DNA of 44,545 nucleotides, taken from NCBI GenBank assembly GCA_945901155.1, contig CAMDKO010000011.1:1-44545 (forward strand), given 5' to 3'. This DNA comes from Pedobacter schmidteae (GTDB lineage: Bacteria > Bacteroidota > Bacteroidia > Sphingobacteriales > Sphingobacteriaceae). The translations under genes and the position numbers were made by a program. Positions 36,736 to 44,545 of the stretch are shown here, in pieces (within the stretch, counting starts at the first letter, position 1; every line of letters begins with the position of its first letter). The notes beneath the pieces were generated by a model. It saw nothing but the letters and a program-made list of their open reading frames with translations. It did not search any database and was not told the origin of the DNA.

Positions 36736-37236
36736 AGTTGTTATTCAGAGCTCTACTCTTTATGTCTATTTGCATGATTTTTTGCCTTGTTTAATATGAT
36801 TAAAAATAGAACTAAGCTGCTATACACAGAGTAAGCATCCATAATTTTATTTAGGCAAAACTAGAATCACATTTCTTTAATTTATTGTTTTCAATATAAT
36901 CAGGAAAAACAGGAATAAAAATCTTTAGAATTAAAATAATCAGATTAATTTTTCATCCATTCAAAGCTTTTCATATTATAAAACATCAAAAAAAGCAAGC
37001 CTTATAGTCCAATTTGAATCGGGTAATTTCTATTAGTTTGTTTAAAATAAATGTATATTTTTATTTTTAATATTCATACTCATTAAAATTTCATTAATGA
37101 GTATTTATGCATTAAAAAAAAGATCAGGATACAACCTCTACTAGCGTTATTTCATAAGGATGCAACTTGCCTATTTGACATAAATAATAAATGGAATAAA
37201 CTAAAAAACGAAAGATAAAATACAATCAATAACAAA
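36736..37236. promoter_or_regulatory. 501-bp divergent control region without genes
   Basis: This AT-rich stretch separates the two divergent sugar operons and holds no credible open frame. On the minus strand TAGTTTTG (36863-36856) is an exact TAnnTTTG match that could serve the isomerase-GMC operon with a leader of about 115 bases. On the plus strand TATATTTT (37054-37061) is a near match. The 29-bp dyad at 37076-37104 is the most striking element. Confidence 0.5.
37076..37104. promoter_or_regulatory. Perfect 11-bp inverted repeat, candidate operator
   Basis: ATACTCATTAA (37076-37086) and TTAATGAGTAT (37094-37104) are exact reverse complements around a seven-base spacer, AATTTCA. It lies 15 bp downstream of the near-consensus -7 element TATATTTT and 132 bp upstream of the ThuA-fusion start. 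A hairpin without a T-run and in this place is better explained as a dimeric operator than as a terminator. Confidence 0.5.
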
Positions 37237-40200
37237 ATGATAAATAAAACAAAACTAATACCGGCAGTTATCATCTTACTTTCCTTATTTGCTTTCAATA
37301 ACTTGAAACAGACTGTTAAACCCAGGATACTTGTTTTTAGTAAAACAGCAGGATATCGTCATGAATCAATCAATGCCGGAAAACTCGCACTCCTAAAACT
37401 AGGGAAAGAAAATGGATTCCTGGTTGATACCACCGAGAATGAAAATTATTTCAATGAAGATTCACTGAAAAATTATTCAGCTGTAATATTCCTTAATACA
37501 ACCGGCAACGTATTAAATAGTCCTCAGCAGATTAGTTTTGAGCGATTTATTCAGGCAGGAGGAGGCTATGCAGGAATTCATGCTGCAGCGGATACCGAAA
37601 ACGATTGGCCATGGTATGGTAAATTAGCAGGTGGATATTTCATAAGTCACCCGGCAATTCAGGAAGCAACAATAAATGTGCTTGACAAAACCCATATTGC
37701 TTCAAAGCACCTGCCTGAAAAATGGATTCGTAAAGATGAATGGTATAATTATAAAGAATTAAACACGAATGTAAAAGTACTTCTTTCTTTAGATGAGAAA
37801 AGTTACCAGGGTGGAAAAAATAGCGAGAATCATCCAATATCCTGGTTTCATGAATTTGATGGCGGCAGAGCATTTTATACAGGATTAGGGCATACCAATG
37901 AATCTTATGCTGATCCCTTATACCTGAAGCACATTTTGGGTGGAATTAAATATGCAATTGGTAATAATATTACTCTGAATTATTCAAAAGCTACAACACC
38001 AAAAGTACCCGAAGAGAATCGCTTGGTAAAAACTGTTCTTACTGTTGGAACATTATTTGAACCAACAGAAATGACCATTCTTCCTAATCTGGATATACTT
38101 CTAGTTCAACGTAGAGGAGAAATTATGCTTTATAAAGCAAGTACAAAAAGTATTAGCCAGGCTGGAGAATTAAAAACCTATTTTAAAAATACAACTAATG
38201 GGAATAATGTCGAGGAAGGAGTTTTGGGGATTGCAGCAGATCCTAATTTCAAGAAAAATAATTATGTATACATTTTTTATAGTCCGTTAGAAGGGCCCTC
38301 TGTAAACCGCCTTTCACGATTCAAGTTCATTAATGATAAGGTAGATATTTCTTCAGAGAAAGTGATTTTAGATGTAGCCTCTCAACGAGAAATATGTTGT
38401 CATACAGGTGGATCAATTGCTTTCGGCCCTGATGGATTATTGTATGTCTCTGCAGGAGATAATACAACACCATTTAATGTTCCGAATCAGCAATTTGTAA
38501 ATAAAGGTTATGGTCCAATGGACAACAGACCTGGACTTGAGCAATATGATGCAGGCAGATCATCGGGTAATACCAACGACCTTCGTGGAAAGATCATGCG
38601 GATCAGAGTAAAAGATGATGGCAGCTACGAAATACCTCAAGGTAATTTATTCCCACCCAATACGCCCGGAACAAGACCTGAAATCTATGTAATGGGAAAC
38701 CGTAATCCTTATCGTATATCTGTTGATAGTAAAACAGGTTTTCTTTACTGGGGAGAGGTAGGGCCAGATGCAGGTGCAGATAGCCCAGAACGCGGAACAA
38801 GAGGTTATGATGAGTTAAACCAAGCCAGAAATGCTGGTTTCTTTGGCTGGCCATATTTTGTTGGAAAAAACTACCCATATAGAGCATATGACTACAAAAC
38901 CGGGACAGCAGGTGTGGCTTTCGACCCAGAAAAACCTATTAATAATTCTCCGAACAATACCGGGTTAAAAAACCTTCCGGCAGTACAACCGGCATTTATT
39001 TGGTATCCATATGCTATTTCACAAGAATTTCCAAAACTTGGAACTGGTGGAAGAACTGCTATGGCAGGACCGGTATATCATAATGAAAAATATCCCATAG
39101 AAACCAGATATCCTGATTATTACAATGACAAACTGTTTTTTTACGAGTGGATCAGAAATTGGATTAAACCTATTACTATGAAAGCAAATGGCGATTATGA
39201 CAGCATGGAAGATTTCATGCCTTCTACATCTTTTGCAGCTCCGGTTGATATGGAGATAGGCCCTGATGGCCGAATCTATATATTGGAATATGGTAAAGGA
39301 TGGTTCACTAAAAATTCGGATGCTGGAATTTCCAGGATAGATTACATTGCCGGTAACCGACCTCCAAAAATCAATAAGCTGATTATTAAAAACACCAGCG
39401 GCTTGCTACCTTATAAACTACTGGCTAAAATTGACGCAGTGGATCCGGATGGAGATGAAATAAGTTATGTTTGGGATCTAGGTAATGGAATTAAGAAAAC
39501 TACCAAACAACCATCCATTGAATATACGTATACCAAAGCTGGTGAATATCCGGTTAGCGTTAAGTTGACTGATAAACAGATGGCAAGTTCAAATAGCAGT
39601 TCAATTGAAGTTACAGCAGGCAATTCAGGGCCTAAAGTAGATATCATTTTGAAAGGAAACCGTAGCTTTTACTTTACAGGAAGGCCAATTGATTATCAAG
39701 TAATGGTGAGTGATCAAGGTGCTGTAGTTAATAAAAGCACAGTTTATATTGCAAATAATTATATTAAAGGCACAGACCTTGCGGGTTCAACGCTTGGACA
39801 TCAGGCTTATTCTGAAACTCAGGCAGGACAAGCCCTAATGCTCAAATCAGATTGCCAGGCATGTCATCAAGTTGATAAAAAATCAATAGGTCCATCCTTT
39901 ACTCAGGTTTCTGCAAAATATCAGAAAGATGCAAATGCAGTTAGCTATTTAGCTGCAAAGATCATTAAAGGAGGTGCTGGAGTTTGGGGAGAAGTAGCAA
40001 TGTCTGCCCACCCAACCATGAGTGATTCGGATTCCAAAAAAATTGCCCAATGGGTTTTATCATTAGAAAACAAAGCGGTAGCGAAAGCAACACTTCCAAT
40101 TCAGGGAAAAATTATTCCAGCACCCTCAAGTACTGATAGTGAAAATACTGTTTTTAGTTTATATGCTAGTTATACCGACCAAGGAGCAATAGGTTTAAAA

Positions 40201-40641
40201 CCACTTTCAGGTGCCACTACTGTTAATTTACGAAGCAATATATATAGTGCCCGTGAACTTACAGAAAGAACAAGAATCGCATTAAAAGACTCTACAACTA
40301 GTGGATTCCTTGTTTATCCTGAAAATAATGGCTGGTTTTCAGTAAATCAGATAGATCTTTCAGGAATTAGCCATATTGAACTAGAAAATATTTCGAAGGG
40401 TCAACCCGGAAATTATACAATTGAACTTCGACTGGATTCAGAAAAAGGTTTATTGATCGGAAAAGGTGATTTTATAGATAATGGAGCTTTGAATTTACAG
40501 AAAAACACTTCAATTTTAGTTAAGCAGGTAATGGACAGAAAATTACACAATCTGTATGTCAATATCGTTTCAGAACCCAAAAATATAAAACAAAGGCCAC
40601 TAATCAGAACCATTAAGTTCATCCCGGCAAAATTACTATAA
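37237..40641 (+). CDS. Five-part exported fusion: ThuA + PQQ-type sugar dehydrogenase + PKD + cytochrome c + C-terminal beta domain
   Basis: The 1134-residue protein has a signal peptide (residues 1-22). A ThuA glutamine-amidotransferase-like domain spans about 30-245 (ILVFSKTAGYRHESI, GGYAGIHAAAD, FDGGRAFYTGLGH). A glucose/sorbosone-dehydrogenase beta-propeller spans about 260-705 (VEEGVLGIAADPNF, CCHTGGSIAFGPDGLLYVS, GNRNPYRISVD, AAPVDMEIGPDGRIY). A PKD domain follows at about 709-790 (VDPDGDEISYVWDLG). Next is a class I cytochrome c domain with heme site C873-QA-C-H and likely Met ligand M922. A C-terminal beta domain (about 955-1134) may bind carbohydrate. One polypeptide thus joins sugar binding, oxidation and electron transfer; heme attachment needs the Ccm system. 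It leads the plus-strand side of the divergent pair. Confidence 0.93.
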   Translation: MINKTKLIPAVIILLSLFAFNNLKQTVKPRILVFSKTAGYRHESINAGKLALLKLGKENGFLVDTTENENYFNEDSLKNYSAVIFLNTTGNVLNSPQQISFERFIQAGGGYAGIHAAADTENDWPWYGKLAGGYFISHPAIQEATINVLDKTHIASKHLPEKWIRKDEWYNYKELNTNVKVLLSLDEKSYQGGKNSENHPISWFHEFDGGRAFYTGLGHTNESYADPLYLKHILGGIKYAIGNNITLNYSKATTPKVPEENRLVKTVLTVGTLFEPTEMTILPNLDILLVQRRGEIMLYKASTKSISQAGELKTYFKNTTNGNNVEEGVLGIAADPNFKKNNYVYIFYSPLEGPSVNRLSRFKFINDKVDISSEKVILDVASQREICCHTGGSIAFGPDGLLYVSAGDNTTPFNVPNQQFVNKGYGPMDNRPGLEQYDAGRSSGNTNDLRGKIMRIRVKDDGSYEIPQGNLFPPNTPGTRPEIYVMGNRNPYRISVDSKTGFLYWGEVGPDAGADSPERGTRGYDELNQARNAGFFGWPYFVGKNYPYRAYDYKTGTAGVAFDPEKPINNSPNNTGLKNLPAVQPAFIWYPYAISQEFPKLGTGGRTAMAGPVYHNEKYPIETRYPDYYNDKLFFYEWIRNWIKPITMKANGDYDSMEDFMPSTSFAAPVDMEIGPDGRIYILEYGKGWFTKNSDAGISRIDYIAGNRPPKINKLIIKNTSGLLPYKLLAKIDAVDPDGDEISYVWDLGNGIKKTTKQPSIEYTYTKAGEYPVSVKLTDKQMASSNSSSIEVTAGNSGPKVDIILKGNRSFYFTGRPIDYQVMVSDQGAVVNKSTVYIANNYIKGTDLAGSTLGHQAYSETQAGQALMLKSDCQACHQVDKKSIGPSFTQVSAKYQKDANAVSYLAAKIIKGGAGVWGEVAMSAHPTMSDSDSKKIAQWVLSLENKAVAKATLPIQGKIIPAPSSTDSENTVFSLYASYTDQGAIGLKPLSGATTVNLRSNIYSARELTERTRIALKDSTTSGFLVYPENNGWFSVNQIDLSGISHIELENISKGQPGNYTIELRLDSEKGLLIGKGDFIDNGALNLQKNTSILVKQVMDRKLHNLYVNIVSEPKNIKQRPLIRTIKFIPAKLL

Positions 40642-40649
40642 ACTAAAAT

Positions 40650-40685
40650 ACAGCTGATTTGGTTGTTAAAACCCTGATCAGCTGT
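40650..40685 (+). terminator. Long hairpin between the ThuA fusion and galM
   Basis: ACAGCTGAT (40650-40658) pairs with ATCAGCTGT (40677-40685), and inside it GGTT pairs with AACC, giving a 36-base two-part stem that fills the short gap. The following sequence is only moderately T-rich, so it may be a leaky terminator or an mRNA-processing/stability hairpin setting the ratio between the two genes. Confidence 0.5.
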
Positions 40686-40710
40686 TCCTAATTTAAAGCC
40701 AGATAAGGTA

Positions 40711-41883
40711 ATGAAAGTACATTTCAAATTAATTCTGCCAATACTTTGCCTGAATGTATTGATTTCATGCACTAACAGCGCCTCAAAAAAATCGGAAGAA
40801 AAAGTTGATACTATCTCAAAATCAGCTATTTTATCTGTAAAAGCATTTCAAAAAAGCACGGATGGAAAAAATACGGATCTCTATGTTTTAAAAAACAAGA
40901 ATGGAGCAGAAGCTGCCTTTACCAATTACGGAGCAAGAATAATAAGTCTGAAAGTGCCCAACCAGCATGGAGTTCAGACAGACGTTATTGTTGGATTTTC
41001 GAGTGTTGATCAATATATTCAATCAACTGAGTCTTATTTTGGAGCAACAATTGGTCGATATGGCAATCGAATTGCAAAAGGAAAATTTATTCTGGATGGA
41101 ACTACCTATTCCCTTTCAATAAACAATGGAGTAAATTCTCTACATGGTGGTAAGAAAGGATTTCAGGATGTTGTATGGGATACCAGACAACTCAATGAAC
41201 AGTCAATAGTATTCAGTTATTTGTCAAAAGATATGGAAGAAGGCTACCCGGGCAATCTAAAGGTAAAGGTCATTTATAATCTAACAGATGCGAATGAATT
41301 AAAGATTAGTTATGAGGCAACAACAGATAAAAAGACTGTTGTAAATCTAACCAATCATGCTTTTTTTAATTTAAATGGTGAAGGCTCAGGAACTATTCTA
41401 AATCACCAACTTCAGATCAATGCAAATTTATATACGCCCGTTGATTCAACCTTGATTCCAATAGGAAAGAATGAATCTGTTGCCAAAACTCCATTTGACT
41501 TTACAAAATTTTCAGCAATCGGTAAAAGAATCACAGATAATCATGAACAATTAAAGAACGGCAAGGGATATGATCATAATTATGTTTTAAATGATCGAAA
41601 TGGCAATCAAATGCGCCATGCAGCTACAGTTGAAGGAGATAAATCGGGAATCATTATGGAGGTATTCACGATAGAACCCGGACTTCAATTTTACAGTGGA
41701 AATTTCATGAAGAGTAAAAACACGTTCAAAGGTGGGTCAAAAGATGATTTTAGAACTGCGTTTTGCTTGGAAACACAGCATTTTCCGGATTCTCCAAATC
41801 AGCCAACCTTTCCGAGTACGGTATTAAATCCGGGAATGTTGTACAATACCAGCAGCGTTTATAAATTTTCAATAAAAAAATAA
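40711..41883 (+). CDS. galM: Aldose 1-epimerase (galactose mutarotase), lipoprotein
   Basis: The 390-residue protein is predicted to be exported: the N-terminus has a hydrophobic core and a lipobox ending VLISC, so Cys21 would be lipidated. The mutarotase fold shows the substrate-site stretches FGATIGRYGNRIAKGKF and SLHGGKKGFQDVVW, the catalytic histidine in NLTNHAFFNLNG and the catalytic glutamate in CLETQHFPDSPNQP. It interconverts alpha and beta anomers of free aldoses, which would feed anomer-specific periplasmic dehydrogenases. It follows the ThuA fusion after 69 bp with a hairpin in the gap. Confidence 0.94.
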   Translation: MKVHFKLILPILCLNVLISCTNSASKKSEEKVDTISKSAILSVKAFQKSTDGKNTDLYVLKNKNGAEAAFTNYGARIISLKVPNQHGVQTDVIVGFSSVDQYIQSTESYFGATIGRYGNRIAKGKFILDGTTYSLSINNGVNSLHGGKKGFQDVVWDTRQLNEQSIVFSYLSKDMEEGYPGNLKVKVIYNLTDANELKISYEATTDKKTVVNLTNHAFFNLNGEGSGTILNHQLQINANLYTPVDSTLIPIGKNESVAKTPFDFTKFSAIGKRITDNHEQLKNGKGYDHNYVLNDRNGNQMRHAATVEGDKSGIIMEVFTIEPGLQFYSGNFMKSKNTFKGGSKDDFRTAFCLETQHFPDSPNQPTFPSTVLNPGMLYNTSSVYKFSIKK

Positions 41884-42064
41884 GGAAAACAGAGTAGAAT
41901 ATCTGAAAAATTATGGATTGAATTTAAATTTCAAGACTCAATTATTATATTGAGCCTGTTATTAAGATTGCTCCTTTTGGGGCTTAAAATCTTAGATAAG
42001 ATATTTTATACCGGTAGTCGATTTAGCAAATAATAAAAAGCTTAACACATTTTACTAGATACAA

Positions 42065-43222
42065 ATGAACAGAAAACTAAGAATGGGGATGGTAGGCGGT
42101 GGAAAGGGTGCTTTTATTGGAGCCATTCACCGCATAGCCGCCAATATGGACGGTATGATCGATCTAGTTTGTGGGGCCCTGAGTACTAGCCCTAAAAACG
42201 CAGATGAAAGTGGCCGAATGCTGTTTCTTGAAGATAGCAGAATCTACCATAGCTTTGAAGATATGATCATCAAAGAAAGTCAGCTTTCTACAGATCAGCG
42301 CATGGATTTTGTAACCATAGTAACTCCAAATCATGCCCATTTTGCACCAGCAATGATGGCCCTGGATCATGGTTTCCATGTGGTAATAGATAAACCCATC
42401 TCTTTTACATTAGATGAAGCCAAACAATTAAAGAAAAAGGTTGAAGAAACCGGACTTTTATTGCTGCTTACACATACTTATGCTGGTTATCCTATGGTCA
42501 AGCAGGCTAAACAACTGGTTAAAGCGGGAGAGTTAGGTAAGATCAGGAAGATTCTAGTAGAATACCCTCAAGGCTGGTTAAGCCGCTTATCTGAAAAAGA
42601 CAACAACCCACAGGCCGCTTGGAGAACAGATCCTAAAAGATCAGGCAAAAGCGGATGTATGGGCGATATTGGAACACATGCAGCCCATCTGGCTGAATAT
42701 ATTAGTGGATTAAAAATCAGTAAACTATGTGCAGACCTCAGTATTGTGGTTGAGGGTAGATTATTAGACGATGATGGAAATGTGCTGCTTCGTTTCGATA
42801 ATGGAGCAAATGGCGTGCTGGTGGCCTCACAGATAGCAGCAGGTGAAGAGAATGCATTAAAAATTAGAGTATATGGAGAAAAAGGAGGCCTGGAATGGGC
42901 ACAGCAAGAACCCAATACGTTAATTTTAAAATGGCTGGATCAACCGGTTCAGATCTTAAGAACGGGTGGTCATGATCTTTCAAATTATGCAGCCTTTAAT
43001 AGCCGCACACCAGCTGGGCATCCTGAGGGTTATCTCGAAGCATTTGGTAACCTGTATCGGAATTTTGCCTTATGTCTTTCTGCCAGGATAGAGGGTACAA
43101 CTCCTGCGGCTGAAGCACTTGATTTCCCATCAGTAGATGAAGGGATCAGAGGAATGGCTTTTATCGACAATGTGGTTAAAAGCAGTTCAAGTAATGAAAA
43201 ATGGACAAATTTTGAAGTTTAA
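42065..43222 (+). CDS. Gfo/Idh/MocA family oxidoreductase, cytoplasmic
   Basis: The 385-residue protein has no signal peptide. It has the glycine-rich nucleotide loop GMVGGGKGAFIGAIHR, TPNHAHFAPAMMAL, the EKP-equivalent motif VIDKPISFT and GCMGDIGTHAAHLAEYI with the catalytic-site histidine. The subfamily with GGGxGxFIGxxHR is usually found beside sugar isomerases in sugar or inositol catabolism. It probably oxidises or reduces an imported sugar or a 3-keto-sugar. It forms an operon with the isomerase 11 bp downstream; the 181-bp gap upstream suggests its own promoter. Confidence 0.92.
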   Translation: MNRKLRMGMVGGGKGAFIGAIHRIAANMDGMIDLVCGALSTSPKNADESGRMLFLEDSRIYHSFEDMIIKESQLSTDQRMDFVTIVTPNHAHFAPAMMALDHGFHVVIDKPISFTLDEAKQLKKKVEETGLLLLLTHTYAGYPMVKQAKQLVKAGELGKIRKILVEYPQGWLSRLSEKDNNPQAAWRTDPKRSGKSGCMGDIGTHAAHLAEYISGLKISKLCADLSIVVEGRLLDDDGNVLLRFDNGANGVLVASQIAAGEENALKIRVYGEKGGLEWAQQEPNTLILKWLDQPVQILRTGGHDLSNYAAFNSRTPAGHPEGYLEAFGNLYRNFALCLSARIEGTTPAAEALDFPSVDEGIRGMAFIDNVVKSSSSNEKWTNFEV

Positions 43223-43233
43223 TCTATAAAATA

Positions 43234-44286
43234 ATGACTACAATAAAAGGACCCGGAATATTTCTTGCCCAGTTTTTAGGAGATGAAGCTCCCTTTAATA
43301 GCCTGGAATCAATATGTAAATGGGCTAAAAGCCTCGGATATGCAGGAGTACAAATCCCAACCTGGGACCCCCGATGCATTGATCTTCAAAAAGCAGCAGA
43401 AAGCAAGACCTATGCTGATGAGATTAAGGGATTAGTGAATGAATGTGGTTTGGAGATCACCGAGTTATCTACCCATTTACAGGGACAGCTAGTGGCTGTA
43501 AACCCAGCCTATGATCTTCTTTTTGACGGCTTTGCTCCTGCCTCTGTGCATAACAATCCCAAAGCACGTACCGAATGGGCCGTACAGCAATTGAAATATG
43601 GAGCAATGGCTTCTAAAAATATGGGACTTACTGCTCATGCCACTTTCAGTGGATCCTTACTTTGGCATACCTGGCATCCTTGGCCTCAACGGCCAGAAGG
43701 CCTAGTTGATGCAGGCTTCAAAGAACTGGCAAAAAGATGGCTACCCATTCTGAATCATTTTGATGAACATGGTGTAGATGTTTGCTATGAGATACATCCA
43801 GGCGAAGATCTTTTTGATGGGGTAACCTATGAAATGTTCTTGGAAAAAGTCAATAACCATCCCAGAGCATGTTTATTATATGATCCATCTCATTTTGTTT
43901 TACAATGCCTTGATTATGTTCAATACATTGACCATTATCATGAACGAATTAAAGCATTCCATGTAAAAGATGCTGAGTTCAACTCAACAGGTAAACAAGG
44001 CACGTTTGGAGGGTATCAGGGCTGGGCAAATCGTGCCGGTAGGTACCGCTCGCCTGGTGATGGGCAGGTAGATTTCAAAAAAATCTTTAGCAAACTAACC
44101 CAATACGACTTTAAAGGATGGGCCGTTATGGAATGGGAATGTTGTATCAAGCATCCGGAAGATGGTGCACGCGAAGGAGCAAAATTTATAAATGATCATA
44201 TTATCAGAGTAACTGAAAAAGCATTTGATGATTTTGCAGGACGCGGAAGCGACGATGAGTTTAACCGGAAAATTCTGGGCATCTAA
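43234..44286 (+). CDS. Sugar phosphate isomerase/epimerase (AP endonuclease 2-type TIM barrel)
   Basis: The 350-residue cytoplasmic protein is a metal-dependent TIM barrel of the xylose-isomerase superfamily. Metal-ligand positions are seen in VDVCYEIHPGEDLFDG, LLYDPSHFVLQ, IKAFHVKDAEF and GWAVMEWECC. Family members isomerise or epimerise keto-sugars and inosose derivatives. It lies 11 bp after the Gfo/Idh/MocA gene, and a cytochrome c lipoprotein gene starts 40 bp after its stop, so all three are likely one transcript. It differs from the exported isomerase at 35854-36735 by lacking a signal. Confidence 0.92.
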   Translation: MTTIKGPGIFLAQFLGDEAPFNSLESICKWAKSLGYAGVQIPTWDPRCIDLQKAAESKTYADEIKGLVNECGLEITELSTHLQGQLVAVNPAYDLLFDGFAPASVHNNPKARTEWAVQQLKYGAMASKNMGLTAHATFSGSLLWHTWHPWPQRPEGLVDAGFKELAKRWLPILNHFDEHGVDVCYEIHPGEDLFDGVTYEMFLEKVNNHPRACLLYDPSHFVLQCLDYVQYIDHYHERIKAFHVKDAEFNSTGKQGTFGGYQGWANRAGRYRSPGDGQVDFKKIFSKLTQYDFKGWAVMEWECCIKHPEDGAREGAKFINDHIIRVTEKAFDDFAGRGSDDEFNRKILGI

Positions 44287-44326
44287 TTAAAATGCCTATT
44301 TTTATAGTGATAAACAAAACTAGTTT

Positions 44327-44545
44327 ATGAAAAAAATAATAGCAATTTTTGGAATCTGCAGCTTAATTTTTGCTTGTACAAGTGGCCAAAAATCAGAAGA
44401 TACTCAAGATACAAGTGCAGTTGCAGCACCTGCAGAAACAACCCAAGGAGCAGCGGTAACAGCTGGATCATTAAAGGGAGAACAACTAATTAGTAGTTCA
44501 GACTGTTTAACCTGTCATAAGGTTGATGCTAAAATTGTTGGTCCA
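44327..44545 (+). CDS. Cytochrome c lipoprotein (C-terminus cut by window edge)
   Basis: The frame is open to the right edge and 73 residues are visible. The N-terminus is a lipoprotein signal, KKIIAIFGICSLIFAC, followed by an alanine/threonine-rich linker and the heme-attachment motif CLTCH in SSSDCLTCHKVDAKIVGP. The latter closely resembles the SDCQACHQVDKKSIGP of the ThuA-fusion cytochrome domain. It would be an envelope electron carrier, a natural acceptor for the dehydrogenases in this cluster. The Met ligand and the end lie outside the window. Confidence 0.9.
   Translation, partial: MKKIIAIFGICSLIFACTSGQKSEDTQDTSAVAAPAETTQGAAVTAGSLKGEQLISSSDCLTCHKVDAKIVGP

Noticed and set aside
40413-40772. 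Minus-strand open frame across the ThuA-fusion/galM junction
   Set aside because: Antisense to the ends of two solid genes and the hairpin between them; no domain or promoter.

Overview
The window is about 44.5 kb of AT-rich chromosomal DNA from a member of the Bacteroidota, most likely a Sphingobacteriaceae-type organism (Pedobacter/Mucilaginibacter/Solitalea-like). The evidence is a gliding-motility gldC, a TonB receptor with an N-terminal carboxypeptidase-regulatory-like domain, Bacteroidota-type -7 promoter elements (TAnnTTTG) just before several genes, weak Shine-Dalgarno sequences, and Bacteroidota versions of HscA, dihydroorotase and the Ccm proteins. I see no rRNA, tRNA, CRISPR array, insertion sequence or prophage. 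The genus is inferred from protein style only.

Bases 1-6157 (minus strand) hold a cytochrome c maturation locus, ccmB-ccmC-ccmD-like-gdh-ccmE-ccmF, with a glutamate dehydrogenase gene inside it. CcmE carries a CxxxY heme-attachment motif in place of the classical HxxxY, and ccmA is not in the window. Bases 6235-15471 are mainly housekeeping: ogt, a BadF-type sugar kinase, threonine aldolase, a biotin carboxylase, riboflavin synthase, a heptamer-repeat island, HscA, a DinB-fold protein and dihydroorotase. Bases 15705-19717 carry a DEAD-box helicase overlapping a small membrane protein, a second heptamer array, gldC, two small membrane proteins and an AlkB-type hydroxylase.

Bases 19757-23474 form a central-carbon unit. 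A Nudix-fold NrtR-type regulator with a damaged Nudix box is divergent from a tight pfkA / degenerate BadF-like kinase / gapA operon that ends in a clear terminator. A GTGTA-N5-TACAC palindrome lies directly upstream of the pfkA -7 element. A cytoplasmic Gfo/Idh/MocA oxidoreductase, a large TonB receptor, a penicillin-acylase-family Ntn hydrolase, a small membrane protein and a LuxE-type acyl-protein synthetase follow.

Bases 32076-44545 are the most distinctive part: two divergent operons around a 501-bp control region. The left operon encodes an exported TIM-barrel isomerase, an FAD GMC oxidoreductase, its small subunit (gluconate 2-dehydrogenase subunit 3 family) and a Tat-exported Gfo/Idh/MocA protein. 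The right side encodes a 1134-residue exported fusion (ThuA, PQQ-type sugar dehydrogenase, PKD, cytochrome c, C-terminal beta domain), a lipoprotein aldose epimerase, a cytoplasmic Gfo/Idh/MocA, another TIM-barrel isomerase and a cytochrome c lipoprotein cut by the right edge. Together they look like an envelope-located oxidative route for glycosides or sugars, plausibly of the 3-keto-glycoside type, passing electrons to c-type cytochromes that the Ccm system at the other end of the window would mature.
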